A stretch of 64,000 bases of DNA, taken from positions 75,196 through 139,195 of the forward strand of contig CABXTC010000001.1 of the NCBI GenBank assembly GCA_902515095.1. The letters run 5' to 3'. The notes beneath the pieces are model-generated. The model did no database searches, had not been told where the DNA came from, and saw only the letters and a list, made by a program, of their open reading frames with translations. The translations under genes and the position numbers were made by a program. Positions 42,387 through 52,831 of the stretch are shown here, in pieces. Each line of letters opens with the position of its first letter. The first letter of the stretch is position 1. This stretch comes from an uncultured Pelagibacteraceae bacterium. GTDB taxonomy: Bacteria; Pseudomonadota; Alphaproteobacteria; Pelagibacterales; Pelagibacteraceae.

Positions 42387-43486
42387 TAAATCAATTCCTG
42401 TTTTTTAATTTTTATACCATATCCATCTAAACCAATAACTTTTTTTGGAGATCTTGTAATTAATATCATATTTTTAATATTTAAATCTTTAATTATTTGA
42501 GCGCCAATACCATAATTTTTGATGGATTTATCACTACCTTTTTTATTAAACTCTTTGTTTTTATATTTTTTTAATGTCTGAGTTACTGATCTTAAATTTG
42601 AATCTTTAATAAACACTAATACACAATTTTGGTAATTTTTAAAATAATTTAAAGTTTTATTAAATGAATTTGGTAATTTTTGATTTATCAAATAATTTTG
42701 AACTATGTTTGATGAAATAACTCTTACTCTTGGGGTTGTACCTCTTTTTATTTTTCCTTTTATTAGTGCAAAATGTTCAGAACCATCCAGTAAATTTTCA
42801 TAAATTTTAATTTTATATTTTTGTTTTTTTACATCTATTTGGCTTTGTTTTTTAAGTTTAATAAGTTTCTCTTTTTTTAGCCTATAAGCGATTAAGTCCT
42901 CAATTTTACCAATCAAAAGTTTGTGCTTATTAGCAAAATTAAATAAATCTTGTCCTTTTGCCATAGTTCCATCTTCATTCATGATTTCACAAATTACTGC
43001 AGAATTATTTTTTTTTGCTAGTTTAGAAATATCCACAGAGGCTTCCGTATGCCCTGCTCTAACAAGAACACCTCCATCTTTAGCTATAATCGGAAAAACA
43101 TGACCAGGTGAAACAATCTCACTTTTTTTAACATTTTTTTTAGAAGCAATTTTTATAGTTTTGGCTCTATCTTTTGCAGATATGCCCGTTGTTATCCCTC
43201 TTTTTGCCTCTATAGAAATTGTAAATGCAGTCTTATTTCTTGATTGGTTAACAGGTGACATTAAAGATAAGTTTAACCTTTTTGCTTGAAGATTATCTAA
43301 AGCAAGGCAAATCAAACCCCGGCCATATTTAGCCATAAAATTAATATTCTTTGAATTTGTATCTGACGTTGAAATAACTAAATCACCTTCATTTTCTCTT
43401 TTTTCGTCATCAACTAATATGAACATGCCACCTTTTTTTGCAACTTTAATGATTGTATCTATTGATGCAAAATTATTTTTTGTCAT
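42386..43486 (-). CDS. ribB: 3,4-dihydroxy-2-butanone-4-phosphate synthase with degenerate GTP cyclohydrolase II domain (RibBX type)
   Basis: 366 aa. Residues about 1-205 are an intact RibB: DDEKRENEGDLVIS, TAFTISIEAKRGITTGIS, SPGHVFPIIAKDGGVLVRAGHTEASVD. Residues about 215-366 align with GTP cyclohydrolase II (HFALIKGKI, YGIGAQIIKDLNIKNM, GLDGYGI) but the zinc cysteines of the GDVFGS-x-RCDCG block are missing (VISSNIVQNYLIN instead), as is the catalytic arginine/tyrosine loop. It should therefore supply only the RibB activity, and a separate ribA must exist elsewhere. Overlaps ribE and ribH. Confidence 0.93.
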   Translation of the reverse strand: MTKNNFASIDTIIKVAKKGGMFILVDDEKRENEGDLVISTSDTNSKNINFMAKYGRGLICLALDNLQAKRLNLSLMSPVNQSRNKTAFTISIEAKRGITTGISAKDRAKTIKIASKKNVKKSEIVSPGHVFPIIAKDGGVLVRAGHTEASVDISKLAKKNNSAVICEIMNEDGTMAKGQDLFNFANKHKLLIGKIEDLIAYRLKKEKLIKLKKQSQIDVKKQKYKIKIYENLLDGSEHFALIKGKIKRGTTPRVRVISSNIVQNYLINQKLPNSFNKTLNYFKNYQNCVLVFIKDSNLRSVTQTLKKYKNKEFNKKGSDKSIKNYGIGAQIIKDLNIKNMILITRSPKKVIGLDGYGIKIKKQELI

Positions 43487-44066
43487 TAAAATAATTTCTA
43501 ACGTATTTGGATAATATATCTATCTCAATGTTTACTAAGTTAAATTTTCTTAGGCTCGATAAATTAGTTTCATTATAGGTATGAGGAATAATCCATATCT
43601 GAAAACCTTTTTGAGTGATTTTTGAAATAGTTAGAGAAATGCCATTCACACAAATAGATGCTTTTTCGATAAGATTTTTTCTTTCTTTTTTGGATATCTC
43701 AAAGTCAAAAAGAAATGATTTGTCAATTTTTCTTATTTTCAAGATTTTTCCAACTGTATCAACATGACCCTGGCAAATATGACCAGAAATTTTGGTTCCA
43801 TATTTGAGAGGTAATTCTAAATTAATTCTATCATTAATTTTTAAAAATCTAAATCTAGAACGTGATATGGTTTCTTTTGAAAGGTAAAACTCCATTATCT
43901 TTAACTTATAAGAGATTAAGGTTAAACAAACACCATCGCAAGCAACTGACAGGCCTATATCTTTTTTTGTGATCTTTAAGTTGCTTTTTATAAATAGATT
44001 TAAACCTTTTGGTCTATTTACAATTTTACTGACAGTACCTTGGTTATATATTATTCCGTTAAACAT
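43473..44066 (-). CDS. ribE: Riboflavin synthase alpha chain
   Basis: 197 aa trimeric enzyme making riboflavin from two lumazines. Two lumazine-binding repeats: first with MFNGIIYNQGTVSKI, VACDGVCLTLIS and ISRSRFRFL; second with SGHICQGHVDTVGKI, SICVNGISLTIS and IPHTYNETNLSSL. One base after ribD, and 14 bases overlap with ribB. Confidence 0.94.
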   Translation of the reverse strand: MFNGIIYNQGTVSKIVNRPKGLNLFIKSNLKITKKDIGLSVACDGVCLTLISYKLKIMEFYLSKETISRSRFRFLKINDRINLELPLKYGTKISGHICQGHVDTVGKILKIRKIDKSFLFDFEISKKERKNLIEKASICVNGISLTISKITQKGFQIWIIPHTYNETNLSSLRKFNLVNIEIDILSKYVRNYFNDKK

Positions 44067-44067
44067 A

Positions 44068-45174
44068 TTATTTCTTATATAATGTAATTTTATCTTTACC
44101 CAAATTCAAATTTAAATTAACTTTATTTTTAAATTTCTTGTCTAGTAGTTTCAAATCATTAAATGCAAGGTATCCAGGTGATTTCGGTATTTTTTTTATT
44201 CCTCTAAAGAGATAAAATTCATTAAAAAATTTTTTTCTTAAAAGTTTACTTGTTAATAAAGCACCTCCTTCAACTAGTAAATTCCTACATCCGTACTTAA
44301 AAATCTTTTTTAAAATCATTTTAAAATCAAAATTTTTATTTTTGTGAAGCTTAGATTTTAAAAGAAAAACTTTTTTTTTCTTAAACTCTAAAATTTTAGA
44401 TTTTTTGGCTTCATTGTAAAAAATTAGTGTATTATTTGAATTTGCAGTTCTTATTATATAACTATTTAAATCAGTCTCTAGCTTGTTGTCTAAAATAATT
44501 CTCTTTGGTGAAAAATGTTCTAATCCCTTTAACCTACAATTCAATTTTGGATTATCTTTATTAAGTGTTTTGTAAGTAATCAAAATGGAATCATTTTTAT
44601 ATCTTAAAAAATGTGTAAATTTATCTGAATATTCATTCGTAATTTTTCTATTTGACTTACTATAAATCATATTGTTTTTAGCCACAGCAATTTTTCCAGT
44701 AACAAAAGGTATTTTGGAATTTCTATTTATGTTGTATGATTTATAAAAATCTTTTGACTCTTTAACCAAAATTCCTTTATGAACTTTAATCTTATTCTTA
44801 GATAAAATTTTAAAACTTTTTCCTTTTACTTTTTTATCAATGTCGTTTGAAGGATAATAAACTTCAGATATACCACTTTTAACAATTTTTTGTGTGCATG
44901 GCGGTGTCTTTCCATAATGATTACATGGCTCAAGTGTAACATACATTATTGAACCATTTAAATTATCATATGAGTTCGCTATTGCATTATATTCTGCGTG
45001 TGGTCTTCCGTTAAAACCAGTGCGCCCGATTGATACAATTTTATTCTTTTTAACTATTACACAACCAACAGATGGATTATCTCCAGTAAGACCTTTTCGT
45101 GATCTTGCTAAAATAAAAGCAAGTTTCATGAAATTTTTATCTTTTGATGAAAATTTATCTTTTTTTGTAGACAT
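44068..45174 (-). CDS. ribD: Bifunctional diaminohydroxyphosphoribosylaminopyrimidine deaminase / reductase
   Basis: 368 aa. Deaminase domain (about residues 10-150) with [12 protein letters not shown], the zinc site [10 protein letters not shown] and [16 protein letters not shown]; reductase domain (about 155-368) with [21 protein letters not shown] and LLVEGGALL. Two steps of riboflavin synthesis. The start overlaps nrdR by 20 bases; nrdR-ribD is a conserved pair. Confidence 0.95.
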   Translation of the reverse strand: MSTKKDKFSSKDKNFMKLAFILARSRKGLTGDNPSVGCVIVKKNKIVSIGRTGFNGRPHAEYNAIANSYDNLNGSIMYVTLEPCNHYGKTPPCTQKIVKSGISEVYYPSNDIDKKVKGKSFKILSKNKIKVHKGILVKESKDFYKSYNINRNSKIPFVTGKIAVAKNNMIYSKSNRKITNEYSDKFTHFLRYKNDSILITYKTLNKDNPKLNCRLKGLEHFSPKRIILDNKLETDLNSYIIRTANSNNTLIFYNEAKKSKILEFKKKKVFLLKSKLHKNKNFDFKMILKKIFKYGCRNLLVEGGALLTSKLLRKKFFNEFYLFRGIKKIPKSPGYLAFNDLKLLDKKFKNKVNLNLNLGKDKITLYKK

Positions 45175-45613
45175 CTAATTTGTCAACAAATTGTACAAAA
45201 TCTTTTTCTTCCCTGAAGTTTCTATAAACAGAGGCAAAACGAACATAGGCAACTGGATCTAATTCTTTCAATCCTTCCATAACCATAGTACCAATAGTAT
45301 TTGTTGATATTTCACTTTGACCTAGCTCTTCAAGAGTTCTTGAAATTTTACTTATGAATTTTTCAGCAGTTTCTGTATCGATTGGGCGTTTCTTTAAAGC
45401 TATATAAATTGATTTTGATAATTTATCTCTATCAAACGCAGACTTTCTACCATTCTTTTTAATTACCATAATTTCTCTAAATTGAACCCTCTCAAATGTT
45501 GTAAAGCGTGCACCACAAACACAAAGTCTTCTTCTTCTTATTGCTGTGCCATCTTCTGTAGGACGTGAGTCGACAACAGAGGTCTCCCCTTTTTTACATA
45601 TTGAACAAATCAT
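45155..45613 (-). CDS. nrdR: Transcriptional repressor NrdR
   Basis: 152 aa. N-terminal zinc ribbon (CSICKKGE ... [16 protein letters not shown]) and the ATP-cone domain ([21 protein letters not shown]). Senses ATP/dATP and represses ribonucleotide reductase genes through NrdR boxes. It lies between glyA and ribD, its usual place. All four zinc cysteines are kept. Confidence 0.96.
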   Translation of the reverse strand: MICSICKKGETSVVDSRPTEDGTAIRRRRLCVCGARFTTFERVQFREIMVIKKNGRKSAFDRDKLSKSIYIALKKRPIDTETAEKFISKISRTLEELGQSEISTNTIGTMVMEGLKELDPVAYVRFASVYRNFREEKDFVQFVDKLDVYKKR

Positions 45614-45616
45614 TAA

Positions 45617-46924
45617 TTATAAGTTCTTATATATCGGAAATGATGAAGTTAAAGAGATAACTTCATTTTTTACTTCATTTTCTATTTTACTGTTATCAGT
45701 CGGATTTTCAGATAAACCTTTTAATGTTTTTGTAATTAACTCACCAACAGTTTTAAATTCATTTAAGCCAAAACCTCGTGTTGTAGCTGCTTGAGTTCCA
45801 AGTCTTATTCCAGAGGTGATCATTGGCTTTTCAGTATCAAATGGGATACCATTTTTGTTACAAGTAATGTTTGCTCTTGAGAGGCTCTCAGCTGCAAGAT
45901 TTCCTTTAACATTATAAGGTCTTAAATCAACTAACATCAAATGAGTATCAGTACCGTCTGAATAAATCTTAAAACCATTATTTTTTAAAGTCTCAGCTAA
46001 CATTTTTGCATTTGCTAAAACTGATTTTATGTAATCTTTGAATTCTGGTTGTAAGGCTTCTAGAAATCCAGCTGCTTTTGCTGCAATCACATGCATTAAA
46101 GGACCACCTTGATAACCTGGGAAAACTGCAGTATTAAATTTTTTTGCTAGATCTTCATGATTGGTTAATATTATTCCTCCTCTTGCACTTCTAAAAACTT
46201 TGTGTGTTGTTGATGTAACAACATGAGCATGATCACATGGGTTTGGGTAACCTTTACCAGCTACTAAACCTGAAAAATGTGCCATATCTACCATAAGATA
46301 TGCTCCAACTTTATCCGCAATCTCTCTGAATTTTTTGAAATCTATTACTCTTGAGTAAGCACTTCCGCCAGCAATAATTAATTTTGGCTTATGTTCTAAA
46401 GCTAGTTTTTCAACATTGTCATAATCTATTAACTCAGACTTCTTATCAACATCGTAACCTATAGCATTAAACCATTTTCCAGACATTGAAATTTTTAAAC
46501 CATGCGTGATGTGACCACCTGAATTTAGACTCATTCCCATAAAAGTATCTCCGGGACTTAGTAGCGCTAAAAAAACAGCACCATTTGCTTGTGCACCAGA
46601 ATGTGGTTGAGCATTAGCAAATTTACAGTTGAATAACTTTTTTAATCTTTCAATAGCTAAATTTTCAGCAACATCTACATGTTCACATCCGTTGTAGTAT
46701 CTTTTACCTGGATAACCTTCCGCATATTTATTTGTTAAAACAGATCCTTGAGCTTCAAGCACTGCTTGAGAAACAATATTTTCCGATGCAATCAACTCAA
46801 TATGTTGTTGTTGTCTTGTTAGTTCATCTTTAATTGCTTTATATAATTCAGGGTCTTTTAAAGATAAACTATCTTCAAAAAAACTTTTATAGCTATCGTT
46901 TAAATAATTTTTTTCACTAGACAT
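45617..46924 (-). CDS. glyA: Serine hydroxymethyltransferase
   Basis: 435 aa from the ATG at 46924 (the track start is a TTG two codons earlier that overlaps rpiB). Interconverts serine and glycine with tetrahydrofolate. [38 protein letters not shown], and the PLP lysine in [16 protein letters not shown]. Together with the sox operon at the end of the window it ties glycine and one-carbon supply together. Confidence 0.97.
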   Translation of the reverse strand: MSSEKNYLNDSYKSFFEDSLSLKDPELYKAIKDELTRQQQHIELIASENIVSQAVLEAQGSVLTNKYAEGYPGKRYYNGCEHVDVAENLAIERLKKLFNCKFANAQPHSGAQANGAVFLALLSPGDTFMGMSLNSGGHITHGLKISMSGKWFNAIGYDVDKKSELIDYDNVEKLALEHKPKLIIAGGSAYSRVIDFKKFREIADKVGAYLMVDMAHFSGLVAGKGYPNPCDHAHVVTSTTHKVFRSARGGIILTNHEDLAKKFNTAVFPGYQGGPLMHVIAAKAAGFLEALQPEFKDYIKSVLANAKMLAETLKNNGFKIYSDGTDTHLMLVDLRPYNVKGNLAAESLSRANITCNKNGIPFDTEKPMITSGIRLGTQAATTRGFGLNEFKTVGELITKTLKGLSENPTDNSKIENEVKNEVISLTSSFPIYKNL

Positions 46925-46926
46925 AA

Positions 46927-47352
46927 TCAAATCTTCTTTATTCTTTTTAAGTGTCTTCCACCATCAAATTTAGTATTTAAAAAAATACTTACGAATTTTA
47001 AAGCATTTTTTTTACTAATTAATCTAGAGCCTAATGTAATGATGTTTGCATCATTATGCAATCTGGATAATTTAGTTGATTTCGTATTAAAACATTGAGC
47101 AGCACGTATATTTCTATGCTTATTTGCCGCAATATTCATCCCTGTACCTGAGCCACAGACTAAAATACCTATGTTATTTTTACTTACTTTTACTTTTTTT
47201 GCGAGTTTGTGTGCATAATCAGGATAATCTACCCTAACATCTTCTATAGGCCCCAAGTCCTCAAAGTTTATTTTTTTTCTTCTAAGAGAATTTTTTATAT
47301 CTTCCTTTAATCGAAATCCTGCGTGATCGGATGAAATAAATATTTTTTTCAA
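46927..47352 (-). CDS. rpiB: Ribose 5-phosphate isomerase B
   Basis: 141 aa. [13 protein letters not shown], the [13 protein letters not shown] segment, [24 protein letters not shown] with the catalytic Cys and CNHxN-like [13 protein letters not shown] region. Interconverts ribulose and ribose 5-phosphates. Directly before glyA, as in many alphaproteobacteria. Confidence 0.95.
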   Translation of the reverse strand: MKKIFISSDHAGFRLKEDIKNSLRRKKINFEDLGPIEDVRVDYPDYAHKLAKKVKVSKNNIGILVCGSGTGMNIAANKHRNIRAAQCFNTKSTKLSRLHNDANIITLGSRLISKKNALKFVSIFLNTKFDGGRHLKRIKKI

Positions 47353-47353
47353 A

Positions 47354-47992
47354 TCAGTTAAACTTATAATCTAAAACACATGCAACTAAATGAATTCTAT
47401 TTTCTTCTCCACCATTAAATGCATTATGGTATTTTGTGTTATTTGTAATCCAAACAGATCCATCAGCTGGCATATGCTTGGCTACATTGTCTATAACCAT
47501 GATGCTACCAGGATTTGTTATTATAGGAATATGTAATCTTGGTTCTGGATCTCTGTGCCAACTTAAAGTAGAACGTGGTTCTTTAAGTAAGATTCTCATT
47601 CTACCTAATTTGTATTTAGATGATAATATATCATGCACATGTTTAAAATAGGTATTTTCATAATCTTTTACAAATTCAGAGTAAGCGGACTCGTCAATTG
47701 TTTCACTTCTAACAACTTCTTTGCCTGATTTATCAGGTTTAGTCCAATATACACCTCTGGCTTTGTCTCCTTTAATTGAGTCTGGGTCACCGGGTATCTG
47801 TGTTAATGATATCGCTCCAAAATGAGTTACACCTGCATCCTCAAATTTTTTAATGTTGACTATTTGACTGTATGCTTCTTGAAGTTTAGAAATATCAAAT
47901 TTAATTTCTTGCTTTTGAAAATCTCTAAAGTCTAAAACTCTCTCATCTTTTTTAATATGTAAATCTATTACTTTTGTGTTTTCTATTGTCAT
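47354..47992 (-). CDS. Aspartyl/asparaginyl beta-hydroxylase-like 2OG-Fe(II) oxygenase
   Basis: 212 aa. The iron site is visible as SWHRDPEPRLHIPI (HxD) and YHNAFNGGEENRIHLV (distal His and the 2-oxoglutarate-binding Arg), in a double-stranded beta-helix. Similar proteins hydroxylate Asp/Asn or proline, or act on lipids; the substrate here is not known. It is one base upstream of rpiB and divergent from hemB with a 73-base control region. Confidence 0.85.
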   Translation of the reverse strand: MTIENTKVIDLHIKKDERVLDFRDFQKQEIKFDISKLQEAYSQIVNIKKFEDAGVTHFGAISLTQIPGDPDSIKGDKARGVYWTKPDKSGKEVVRSETIDESAYSEFVKDYENTYFKHVHDILSSKYKLGRMRILLKEPRSTLSWHRDPEPRLHIPIITNPGSIMVIDNVAKHMPADGSVWITNNTKYHNAFNGGEENRIHLVACVLDYKFN

Positions 47993-48065
47993 CGTGATTG
48001 CTTTGTACCTTTTTTATTGTATATGTGTATATTACATTTGTCGCATTTTTTAAATAAATTTAAAT

Positions 48066-49055
48066 ATGATTACAGGAAAATATCCTAATTTAAGACTAAG
48101 AAGAAGCAGAAAAAACAGTTGGTCACGAAGACTATTGGCTGAAAACAATTTATCTGCAAGTGATTTTATTCTACCAATATTTCTTATGGAAGGAAAAAAT
48201 AAAATTCAACCAATTAAATCAATGCCTAATGTAAATAGATACTCAATCAATAAATTAGGTATAATTTTGGATCGAGCTATAAAAAGCAAGATACCAATGG
48301 TTGCTTTATTTCCATACACATCAACAAAATTAAAAGACTCTTTAGGCAGTGAGGCATTAAATGAAAATAACTTAGTTTGTAGGGCGATAAGATACATAAA
48401 AGAAAGATATAAAGATAAAATTGGAATTATGTGTGATGTAGCTCTAGATCCATATACTGTGCACGGACATGATGGTATTTTGAGATCTGGATATGTATTG
48501 AATGATGAGACTATTGAAATATTAATAAATCAATCTTTGCTGCAAGCTCAAATGGGTTGTGATGTCCTGGCTCCATCAGATATGATGGATGGAAGAATTG
48601 GTAGAATAAGAAAAGCTTTAGATAAAGAAAATTTAAAAAATGTTCAGTTACTTTCATACGCAGTGAAATATGCATCAAATTTTTATGGGCCTTTTAGAGA
48701 TGCAGTGGGATCAAAAATTGCTCTTAAAGGAGATAAAAAAACCTATCAAATGGATTTTAGAAATATTGATGAAGCGATTAGAGAGGTTGCGTTAGACGTT
48801 AAAGAAGGAGCTGATATGGTAATGGTTAAGCCGGGATTACCTTACATTGATATTATAAAATCGATTAAGAGCAAATTTAAGGTTCCAGTTTTTGCCTATC
48901 AAGTTTCAGGTGAGTATAGCATGTTATCTAATGCTATTAACAAAAAAATTATTGGAAAAGAAGCTATTTACGAAAATTTAATGAGTTTTAAAAGAGCTGG
49001 AGCGAATGCTATTATTAGCTATTATGCTGATAGATTAAATGAAATTTTACCTTGA
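48066..49055 (+). CDS. hemB: Delta-aminolevulinic acid dehydratase (porphobilinogen synthase), zinc-free type
   Basis: 329 aa. Condenses two aminolevulinates in heme synthesis. Active-site lysines in VQLLSYAVKYASNFYGPFRDA and MVMVKPGLPYID. The metal-switch segment reads CDVALDPYTVHGHDG, with Ala and Asp replacing the zinc cysteines, so it is the magnesium-dependent form seen in other alphaproteobacteria. Ends with a nine-base tail-to-tail overlap with recO. Confidence 0.97.
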   Translation: MITGKYPNLRLRRSRKNSWSRRLLAENNLSASDFILPIFLMEGKNKIQPIKSMPNVNRYSINKLGIILDRAIKSKIPMVALFPYTSTKLKDSLGSEALNENNLVCRAIRYIKERYKDKIGIMCDVALDPYTVHGHDGILRSGYVLNDETIEILINQSLLQAQMGCDVLAPSDMMDGRIGRIRKALDKENLKNVQLLSYAVKYASNFYGPFRDAVGSKIALKGDKKTYQMDFRNIDEAIREVALDVKEGADMVMVKPGLPYIDIIKSIKSKFKVPVFAYQVSGEYSMLSNAINKKIIGKEAIYENLMSFKRAGANAIISYYADRLNEILP

Positions 49056-49742
49056 TAATTTTAGAGTATCTATAAAATGAGTCCGGCTAATTGGATAATT
49101 TAAGTTATTAGGTTCTAAAATATTTTTTTCTAAAAAATCACCGACTAATTTTAATCCTTTTAAAAGCGAATTTATATCTTTTACCTGAAGATCTTTATCA
49201 ATTAAAAAACTTGGTATTATTTTTTTTTCATTTTGAGACTTGACTACATAAATAGTTTTTTTATCAATTAACTCTTTAGAAGCAAGTCTGTTTAATTCTA
49301 AGTCAAATCCTAGAGTTTTAAGTAATTCTAATTCCCAAAAAATATAATCTTTTAACCATTGATTATTATTATCTGAAATAATTGAATAAAATTTTTCAAT
49401 CAAATGAAATATATTAAGATTTGATTGTGACTCAGCAGTCAATAAACGAACTAAATTCATTGCTGAATATATACATGTAATTTTCTTTGGATTTTCAAAA
49501 TATACAGGGGAAAAAACTTTTTGAATTTCTAATTTAAAATATCCTATTCTGTTTTCAGATTTAGAATTATAATTAACGTATAATTGATTTCCAATTTGAA
49601 GGTAGTTTTTAATTTTTCTGGAAGTTCCACCAAAAACTAGACCTGATATTTTTCCATGGTTTTTTGTATAAATCTCTGAAATAAGTGAGTTCTCACTATA
49701 TTTGCTTTTTGAAATTAAAAATCCTGTATCATCCCAGTTCAT
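49047..49742 (-). CDS. recO: DNA repair protein RecO
   Basis: 231 aa. N-terminal OB fold (DDTGFLISKSKYSENSLISEIYTKNHGKISGLVFGG) and a helical C-terminal part with the ELELLKTLGFDLEL signature. Mediates RecA loading on gaps in the RecFOR route. Adjacent to rnc by one shared base. Confidence 0.92.
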   Translation of the reverse strand: MNWDDTGFLISKSKYSENSLISEIYTKNHGKISGLVFGGTSRKIKNYLQIGNQLYVNYNSKSENRIGYFKLEIQKVFSPVYFENPKKITCIYSAMNLVRLLTAESQSNLNIFHLIEKFYSIISDNNNQWLKDYIFWELELLKTLGFDLELNRLASKELIDKKTIYVVKSQNEKKIIPSFLIDKDLQVKDINSLLKGLKLVGDFLEKNILEPNNLNYPISRTHFIDTLKLSR

Positions 49743-50407
49743 TATTTCAAATTATTATTTAAACAGAACAATGCAGCATTTTGTTCAGCTTCTTGTTTAG
49801 ATTGACCCTCACCATTATAAAATTTCGTATTGTGTAATCTTACTGCAATTCTAAATATTGGTTTATGTCTGGGGCCAGTGTCAGAAATAATCTTATAAAT
49901 TGGAAGTTTCTTAAATTTCTTTAATGAATATTCTTGAAGTTTGGTTTTGGCATCAATTTGAGTGATCACACTTTCTTTAATTTTTTCTCTCCATAAATCT
50001 AAAATTACTTTCTCTGTTATGTTAAAACCTTTTTCTAAATAAATCGCACCGATTAATGCTTCACAACCATCAGACAAAACTTTATCTTCAATATCTACAA
50101 ATTTATTTTTCGGATTAAAAATTAAAATATAATCTTGTAAATTAATACTTTTTGCTATTTCTAAACATGTTCTTTTATTCACTAAAGATGCATATTTCTT
50201 ATCTAAAATTCCTTCTTTTTCATTTGGATATATTTCTAAAAGCTTTTTAGCTATGATTAAACCAAGTACTCTGTCACCTAGAAATTCAATCTTTTCATAA
50301 TTATTGGATCTATCAAAACTTTTGTGAGTAAGGCTTCTAATCAATAAATCTTTATTTTTGAACTTTATATTTATTTTTTTTTCAAGTTTTGAATAATTAA
50401 TTTTCAT
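49742..50407 (-). CDS. rnc: Ribonuclease III
   Basis: 221 aa. Signature YEKIEFLGDRVLGLIIA, metal-site region LSDGCEALIGAIYLEKG, and a C-terminal double-stranded RNA-binding domain (DAKTKLQEYSLKKFKKLP ... GEGQSKQEAEQNAA). Processes rRNA and other duplex RNA. lepB-rnc-recO is a conserved order. Confidence 0.96.
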   Translation of the reverse strand: MKINYSKLEKKINIKFKNKDLLIRSLTHKSFDRSNNYEKIEFLGDRVLGLIIAKKLLEIYPNEKEGILDKKYASLVNKRTCLEIAKSINLQDYILIFNPKNKFVDIEDKVLSDGCEALIGAIYLEKGFNITEKVILDLWREKIKESVITQIDAKTKLQEYSLKKFKKLPIYKIISDTGPRHKPIFRIAVRLHNTKFYNGEGQSKQEAEQNAALFCLNNNLK

Positions 50408-51141
50408 TAAATGATATTTTTAAAAAATCTATCAAAACGAATAGATTCATTCCATTTCCAAAATTTAAAAAAACTTCCTACAGATCTGTCAGAAGAGAAA
50501 AAAATAAATTGTGCCTTTCCGACAAGATTATTCTGATGAACGTATCCAACACTTGTTAAAAACCTACTATCTTTAGAACAATCTCTATTATCTCCTAAAA
50601 AAAAATAGTGATCTTCAGGAACAGTAAAAATATCAGAATTTTGAAAAGTAAAATCTCTTAGATAAACTGTTTTATGTAATTTACCATTAGGCAATTTTTC
50701 ATCAAATGTAAAAACGTTGATTGTTTTATTGCCACAATAAATAATATCAGTTTCAGCTATTTTAGATTTTAAGACTTCATTATTATTTATATATAAATTC
50801 GACTCAATGAATTGTATATTATCCCCTGGCAGTCCAACCAATCTTTTAATATAATCTGTTCTATTATCTGCAGGTGTCTTAAAAACTATTACATCCCCTC
50901 TTTTAGGTTTATTAAAAAAGATTCTATTTTTAAAAATGGGTGGGCTAAATGGAAAAGAGTGTTTGCTGTAACCATATGAATATTTAGTTACAAAAAGTCT
51001 GTCACCTACTAATAAATTTGGCTCCATTGATGATGATGGAATATAAAATGGTTGTATAAAAATTGATCTTATGATTACAGCAATAATAAGAGCGTAAATA
51101 AGTGTTTTTATATTTTCAATAATAAATTTTTTATTAAACAT
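50407..51141 (-). CDS. lepB: Signal peptidase I
   Basis: 244 aa from the ATG at 51141; the track start at 51222 would run 89 bases into acpS. One N-terminal membrane helix (about residues 10-30) precedes catalytic Ser in IPSSSMEPNLLVGD and catalytic Lys in DYIKRLVGLPGD; GDNRDCSKDSRF is box E. Cleaves leaders from exported proteins such as those in this window. Confidence 0.95.
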   Translation of the reverse strand: MFNKKFIIENIKTLIYALIIAVIIRSIFIQPFYIPSSSMEPNLLVGDRLFVTKYSYGYSKHSFPFSPPIFKNRIFFNKPKRGDVIVFKTPADNRTDYIKRLVGLPGDNIQFIESNLYINNNEVLKSKIAETDIIYCGNKTINVFTFDEKLPNGKLHKTVYLRDFTFQNSDIFTVPEDHYFFLGDNRDCSKDSRFLTSVGYVHQNNLVGKAQFIFFSSDRSVGSFFKFWKWNESIRFDRFFKNII

Positions 51142-51526
51142 TTTTCGTTTGTATAATTGTAAAAGCAATTGAATAATTTTTTTCATCTGAAATAGAAAGA
51201 AACGTATCAAAATTTTTAACATTCAAATTTTTTAAAACTGCAGTTTTTATTTTTTTATTTAATCTAAAATACGGTTTGCCAAGATTGTCATTTAAAATTT
51301 CAATATCTTTAAAATTTAGACCTTTTCTAAAGCCAGTTCCTAAAGCTTTAGAAAAAGATTCTTTTGCAGCAAATTTTTTTGAATAATAGACAGTTTTATT
51401 TTTTATTTTTTTTGCATTTTTAATTTCAAGTAAAGTAAATATTCTTGATAAAAAAATTTTTTTTTTAATAGATATTTTAAATCTATTATTATCGATTATA
51501 TCAACACCAATACCTAAAATTTTCAT
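51134..51526 (-). CDS. acpS: Holo-[acyl-carrier-protein] synthase
   Basis: 130 aa. Transfers phosphopantetheine to ACP. Metal and CoA motifs are GIGVDIIDNNRF and FAAKESFSKALGTGFRKG. It sits one base after pdxJ; pdxJ-acpS-lepB-rnc is a classic order. Confidence 0.94.
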   Translation of the reverse strand: MKILGIGVDIIDNNRFKISIKKKIFLSRIFTLLEIKNAKKIKNKTVYYSKKFAAKESFSKALGTGFRKGLNFKDIEILNDNLGKPYFRLNKKIKTAVLKNLNVKNFDTFLSISDEKNYSIAFTIIQTKNV

Positions 51527-51527
51527 A

Positions 51528-52247
51528 TTAATTTTTAATTATTTTTTTTAATTTTTTAATTACATTAGTTAAACCAAAAAAAATTGACTCTCCAATGATA
51601 AAATGCCCAATGTTAAACTCTTTGATTTCCTTTATCTTTGATAATATTTTTGTAGATTTATAATCGAGTCCATGCCCTGCATGAACTTCAATCCCAATTT
51701 TTGTTGCAAGAATTGAACATTTTTTTATGTTCATAAGCTCATTAGAAAATTTTTTTTTTGATTTGATCAAATTAGCAAAATGACCTGTATGAATTTCAAC
51801 ACAATCAGCTCCAATTTCTTTTGATAATTTAATATCTTTTATCTTAGGGTTAATAAAAAGACTTGTTCTAATTTTTTTTTTTTTAAATTTTAATATAATT
51901 TTTTTTATTTTTTTTTTATTATCTAATAGATTAAGCCCTCCTTCTGTTGTAATTTCACTTCTATTTTCTGGTACAATACAAATATATTTTGGTTTAATTT
52001 TTAAAGCATTTTTTACAATATTGTTATTTGTTGAAATTTCTAAATTAACGTTCAGTTTTTTAATTGAACAAATTTTCTTTGCATCCAAATCTCGTATATG
52101 TCTTCTATCTTCACGCAAATGAATAGTTATTGAGTCTGCACCTTTTTTTTTTACAAATATAGCTGCTTTTAAAGGGTCAGGGTGAACTTCTCCCCTTGCA
52201 TTCCTTACTGTGGCGACATGATCAATATTTACACCTAATCGTTTCAC
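51528..52247 (-). CDS. pdxJ: Pyridoxine 5'-phosphate synthase
   Basis: 239 aa TIM barrel. VNIDHVATVRNARGEVHPDP is diagnostic; SITIHLREDRRHIRD, the GADCVEIHTGHFA block and EVHAGHGLDYKS complete the site. Makes vitamin B6 de novo. Overlaps pyrE by four bases. Confidence 0.96.
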   Translation of the reverse strand: MKRLGVNIDHVATVRNARGEVHPDPLKAAIFVKKKGADSITIHLREDRRHIRDLDAKKICSIKKLNVNLEISTNNNIVKNALKIKPKYICIVPENRSEITTEGGLNLLDNKKKIKKIILKFKKKKIRTSLFINPKIKDIKLSKEIGADCVEIHTGHFANLIKSKKKFSNELMNIKKCSILATKIGIEVHAGHGLDYKSTKILSKIKEIKEFNIGHFIIGESIFFGLTNVIKKLKKIIKN

Positions 52248-52831
52248 TTAATAAATCTACTTCCTGGTGTTGATACGGGAATTGACTTTAATTCCTTTGG
52301 TAATTTATTTGATTTGTAAGTTGGTACATCTATTTTAAGATGAGAAACTATTTTTTTTTTTATTTTTAATGTTTTTTTTGTTGATCTGTCAATAATTGTG
52401 GCAAAACCAACAAGAGATGCTTTGGATTTTTTAATTAATTTAACACATTCCATACTTGATTTTCCAGTCGTTATCACATCTTCAATAATTATAACTTTAG
52501 ATCCTTTTTTAATTTTAAAACCTCTTCTTAAAATAAATTTGCCTTTTACTCTCTCACAAAAAATTGTCTCTTTTTTTAAAATTCTACCAATTTCGAAACC
52601 TATAACAATACCACCAATAGCTGGAGCTAAAATAAGATCAAATTTTTTGAAATTCTTTTTGATCTTTAAAGCTAATGATTTGCATATTTTTTCTGCTTTT
52701 GATGGAAAACTTAAAAGTTTAGCACACTGGATATATTTTGAAGAGTGTAATCCAGAAGATAAAACAAAGTGTCCTTCTAATAAAGCATTAGTCTTTCTTA
52801 AAATATCTAAGGATTTTTTGTGTGAAAGCAT
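52244..52831 (-). CDS. pyrE: Orotate phosphoribosyltransferase
   Basis: 195 aa. The PRPP motif is KVIIIEDVITTGKSSME, preceded by APAIGGIVIGFEIG and FCERVKGKFILRRGF. Pyrimidine synthesis. The ATG at 52831 gives a 44-base overlap with the rel gene; no later start codon keeps the conserved N-terminal GHFVLSSGLHS with its lead helix, so the overlap appears real. Confidence 0.94.
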   Translation of the reverse strand: MLSHKKSLDILRKTNALLEGHFVLSSGLHSSKYIQCAKLLSFPSKAEKICKSLALKIKKNFKKFDLILAPAIGGIVIGFEIGRILKKETIFCERVKGKFILRRGFKIKKGSKVIIIEDVITTGKSSMECVKLIKKSKASLVGFATIIDRSTKKTLKIKKKIVSHLKIDVPTYKSNKLPKELKSIPVSTPGSRFIK

